Source of the DNA: Cyanobacteria bacterium M_surface_7_m2_037
GTDB lineage: Bacteria; Cyanobacteriota; Cyanobacteriia; PCC-6307; Cyanobiaceae
Assembly: GCA_016882585.1 (NCBI GenBank)
Contig: VGPP01000082.1
Span: forward strand, 1 to 7,165
DNA: 7,165 nt
Direction: 5' to 3'
Positions 5,554 to 7,165 of the stretch are shown one piece after another (the stretch's first letter is position 1; each line of letters starts with the position of its first letter). Position numbers and translations under genes: made by a program. Below the pieces are notes generated by a model. That model was not told the DNA's origin and made no database searches. It was given only the letters and a program-made list of their open reading frames with translations.

Positions 5554-5649
5554 ATGACTGCCCACGACCTGCAGCTGCTGGTGCTGCTGCTCTCCCCCGG
5601 CATGCTGCTCTCGGTGCTGCTGCTGCTCACCTTTGCTGCAGGCGGCTGA
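5554..5649 (+). CDS. Putative 31-residue hydrophobic peptide
   Basis: An ATG at 5554 opens a 31-codon frame ending in TGA at 5647-5649. The product begins MTAHDLQLLVLLL and ends FAAGG. Twelve of 31 residues are leucine, with one central Pro-Gly. It would form a single membrane helix with a short charged N-terminus, the shape of small photosynthetic-complex subunits, but it does not match PsbM, PsbT, PetL or PetM as I know them. It lies between the DUF3082 gene (26 nt before) and pdhB (47 nt after) in the same direction. No clear Shine-Dalgarno is present, and a 6-bp inverted repeat precedes it directly. The frame could be a chance product of CTG-rich DNA; conservation of the peptide in relatives would decide. 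I recall small hydrophobic genes at this spot in related genomes, but only vaguely. Confidence 0.55.
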   Translation: MTAHDLQLLVLLLSPGMLLSVLLLLTFAAGG

Positions 5650-5696
5650 GATAAGTTGGCGCAGCGACCGGCCTGAGCCGGACTGAGTGCTCCGCT

Positions 5697-6680
5697 GTGG
5701 CTGAGACCCTGCTGTTCAACGCCCTGCGCGAAGCCATCGATGAAGAGATGGCTCGCGATCCCCACGTGTGCGTGATGGGGGAAGACGTGGGCCAGTACGG
5801 CGGCTCCTACAAGGTCACCAAAGACCTCTACGACAAATACGGCGAACTGCGGGTGCTGGACACCCCGATCGCTGAGAACGCGTTCACCGGCATGGCCGTG
5901 GGCGCCGCGATGACGGGCCTGCGCCCGATCGTGGAAGGCATGAACATGGGCTTCCTGCTGCTCGCGTTCAACCAGATCTCCAACAACATGGGGATGCTCC
6001 GCTACACCAGCGGCGGCAACTACACCATTCCGGCGGTGGTGCGCGGCCCCGGTGGCGTGGGCCGGCAGCTCGGTGCTGAGCACAGCCAGCGCCTCGAGGC
6101 CTACTTCCACGCGGTGCCCGGCATCAAGATCGTGGCGGTAAGCACCCCCACCAATGCCAAGGGCCTGATGAAGGCCGCCATCCGCGACAACAATCCCGTG
6201 CTCTTCTTCGAGCACGTGCTCCTCTACAACCTCTCCGAGGAGATCCCCTCCGGCGACTACACCTGCGCCCTCGACCAGGCCGATCTGGTGAAGGAGGGCT
6301 CCGACGTGACGATCCTCACCTACTCGCGCATGCGCCACCACTGCCTCAAGGCGGTGGAGCAGCTGGAGAAAGACGGCGTGAGCGTGGAACTGATCGACCT
6401 GATCAGCCTCAAGCCCTTCGACATGGAGACCATCTCCCGCTCGATCCGCAAGACCCACAAGGTGCTGATCGTGGAGGAGTGCATGAAGACCGGTGGCATC
6501 GGCGCCGAGCTGATGGCCTTGATCACCGAGCAGTGCTTCGATGATCTCGATTGCCGTCCGGTGCGTCTGTCCTCTCAGGACATCCCCACCCCGTACAACG
6601 GCACCCTCGAAAACCTCACAATCATTCAGCCCCACCAGATCGTGGAAGCGGCCAAGGCGCTCAAGAGCGGCCAGGTCTGA
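5697..6680 (+). CDS. pdhB: Pyruvate dehydrogenase E1 component, beta subunit
   Basis: This is a 327-residue subunit that pairs with the E1 alpha chain to form the thiamine-diphosphate enzyme that decarboxylates pyruvate and acetylates the lipoyl arm of E2, making acetyl-CoA. Seen: L-F-N-A-L-R-E-A-I-D-E-E-M at the N-terminus, G-E-D-V-G-Q-Y-G-G (28-36), DTPIAENAFTG (55-65) with the cofactor-activating glutamate E60, R-G-P-G-G-V-G-R-Q-L-G-A-E-H-S-Q in the middle, and the C-terminal transketolase domain with V-E-E-C-x-K-T-G-G-I-G-A-E. Length is typical, and no break is present. The start is GTG at 5697, which gives the usual AETLLFNAL beginning; no Shine-Dalgarno precedes it, but a short hairpin does. 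The partner genes for E1 alpha, E2 and E3 are not in the window. In many bacteria pdhA and pdhB are adjacent; this arrangement is separated, as in cyanobacteria. Confidence 0.97.
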   Translation: MAETLLFNALREAIDEEMARDPHVCVMGEDVGQYGGSYKVTKDLYDKYGELRVLDTPIAENAFTGMAVGAAMTGLRPIVEGMNMGFLLLAFNQISNNMGMLRYTSGGNYTIPAVVRGPGGVGRQLGAEHSQRLEAYFHAVPGIKIVAVSTPTNAKGLMKAAIRDNNPVLFFEHVLLYNLSEEIPSGDYTCALDQADLVKEGSDVTILTYSRMRHHCLKAVEQLEKDGVSVELIDLISLKPFDMETISRSIRKTHKVLIVEECMKTGGIGAELMALITEQCFDDLDCRPVRLSSQDIPTPYNGTLENLTIIQPHQIVEAAKALKSGQV

Positions 6681-6770
6681 TCGGCGGGTCGGCGGCACGG
6701 TTCAGGCCCCAGTTCCATCACCCCGACCCTCACCCCCGTTCCTCTCCAACACCGACCCCTCACAACACCG
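6681..6770 (+). promoter_or_regulatory. C-rich, G-poor leader of secD
   Basis: This is a 90-nt gap between pdhB and secD. From about 6714 to 6770 the plus strand is made mostly of C, A and T with few G residues (for example CACCCCGACCCTCACCCCC), unlike all other parts of the window. It has no purine-rich Shine-Dalgarno and, being G-poor, would be nearly unstructured as RNA. This could ease ribosome entry without a Shine-Dalgarno, or bind a protein. No terminator T-run or hairpin follows pdhB, so secD could be read through from pdhB. Confidence 0.4.
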
Positions 6771-7165
6771 ATGGCGCGTCAACAGGGGTGGTTTGCCCTG
6801 ATCCTGGCTCTGGCGATCGCGGCTGGAGCCGTGTTGGCGAGTTTCCCTCTGCAGCTCGGCCTTGATCTCAGGGGCGGCAGCCAGCTCACGCTGCAGGTGT
6901 TGCCGGCCGGTGCGATCAAACAGGTGAAGAGCGAGCAGCTCGAGGCGGTGAAGGATGTGCTCGATCGCCGCATCAACGGCCTGGGCGTCGCCGAATCCAC
7001 CCTGCAAAGCGTGGGCGACGATCAGCTGGTGCTCCAGCTCCCCGGTGAGCAGGACCCGAGCCGTGCCGCCAAGGTGCTCGGCACCACCGCTCTGCTCGAA
7101 TTCCGGGCTCAAAAACCCGGCACCGAGCAGGAAATGAGCGGTTTGCTCAAGCTCAAGCGCCAGGC
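6771..7165 (+). CDS. secD: Protein translocase subunit SecD, N-terminal part (cut by right edge)
   Basis: 131 codons plus two bases are present from the ATG at 6771, and the gene continues past the window. SecD is a membrane part of the Sec export machinery that works with SecF, using the proton gradient to help pull proteins across the plasma or thylakoid membrane. Seen: a first membrane helix at about residues 6-24, the hallmark LGLDLRGGSQL at 29-39, then the start of the periplasmic P1 domain with DVLDRRINGLGVAE (62-75) and D-D-Q-L-V-L-Q-L-P-G (83-92). The N-terminus is short and ends on the expected helix, so the start is likely right, although no Shine-Dalgarno is present. The gene is 90 nt behind pdhB in the same direction; secF is expected next but lies outside the window. 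Confidence 0.95.
   Translation, partial: MARQQGWFALILALAIAAGAVLASFPLQLGLDLRGGSQLTLQVLPAGAIKQVKSEQLEAVKDVLDRRINGLGVAESTLQSVGDDQLVLQLPGEQDPSRAAKVLGTTALLEFRAQKPGTEQEMSGLLKLKRQ

Noticed and set aside
5472..6698. Long minus-strand open frame (about 400 codons) opposite pdhB
   Set aside because: It is an antisense shadow of a clearly recognised gene, caused by GC-rich third positions. Its product is His/Val/Gly-rich with no recognisable domain.
6813..6820. HIP1 octamer GCGATCGC
   Set aside because: A single copy inside secD is close to what chance allows at this GC content; no HIP1 enrichment is evident.

Overview
The window looks like chromosomal DNA of a high-GC picocyanobacterium of the Synechococcus/Cyanobium group. 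The grounds are the gene run rsmA, ispE, a DUF3082-type membrane protein, pdhB and secD in one direction, a Sec-exported pentapeptide-repeat protein of the kind found in thylakoid lumens, very GC-rich third codon positions, and a near-absence of Shine-Dalgarno sites. The cyanobacterial HIP1 octamer (GCGATCGC) occurs only once, at 6813-6820, so there is no HIP1 enrichment. The group assignment comes from family recognition and was not tested by a search.

Layout. Positions 1-938, minus strand: a two-gene unit with a secreted pentapeptide-repeat protein (453-938) followed 13 nt later by a charged, partly coiled hypothetical protein that runs off the left edge. Divergent from it, 995-2281 plus: a 12-helix major facilitator of the metabolite:H+ symporter type. 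Positions 2396-2626 plus: a 76-residue protein with a Cys/His zinc-ribbon pattern. Positions 2672-3037 plus: a UPF0102 (YraN-like) nuclease-fold protein. Its 3' end overlaps, tail to tail, a small secreted protein on the minus strand (3000-3284).

From 3375 to the right edge the plus strand carries a compact housekeeping cluster: rsmA (16S rRNA dimethyltransferase), ispE (MEP-pathway kinase), a two-helix DUF3082-type membrane protein, a 31-codon hydrophobic mini-ORF, pdhB (pyruvate dehydrogenase E1 beta) and the 5' part of secD (Sec translocon). Spacing is tight from rsmA to the DUF3082 gene (9 and 20 nt). The gaps before the mini-ORF, pdhB and secD are 26, 47 and 90 nt. The products serve ribosome maturation, isoprenoid supply, central carbon flux and protein export, so this looks like a growth-related block and not a single pathway. 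A loose link exists between pyruvate metabolism and the MEP pathway, which starts from pyruvate.

No rRNA, tRNA, CRISPR array, insertion sequence, prophage or attachment site was seen, and no stretch longer than 300 nt lacks a gene. The region is largely ordinary core genome. I do not see a convincing new multi-gene system. The items most worth a second look are the zinc-ribbon miniature protein, the 31-residue membrane peptide, the uninterrupted 20-repeat pentapeptide solenoid and the C-rich secD leader.
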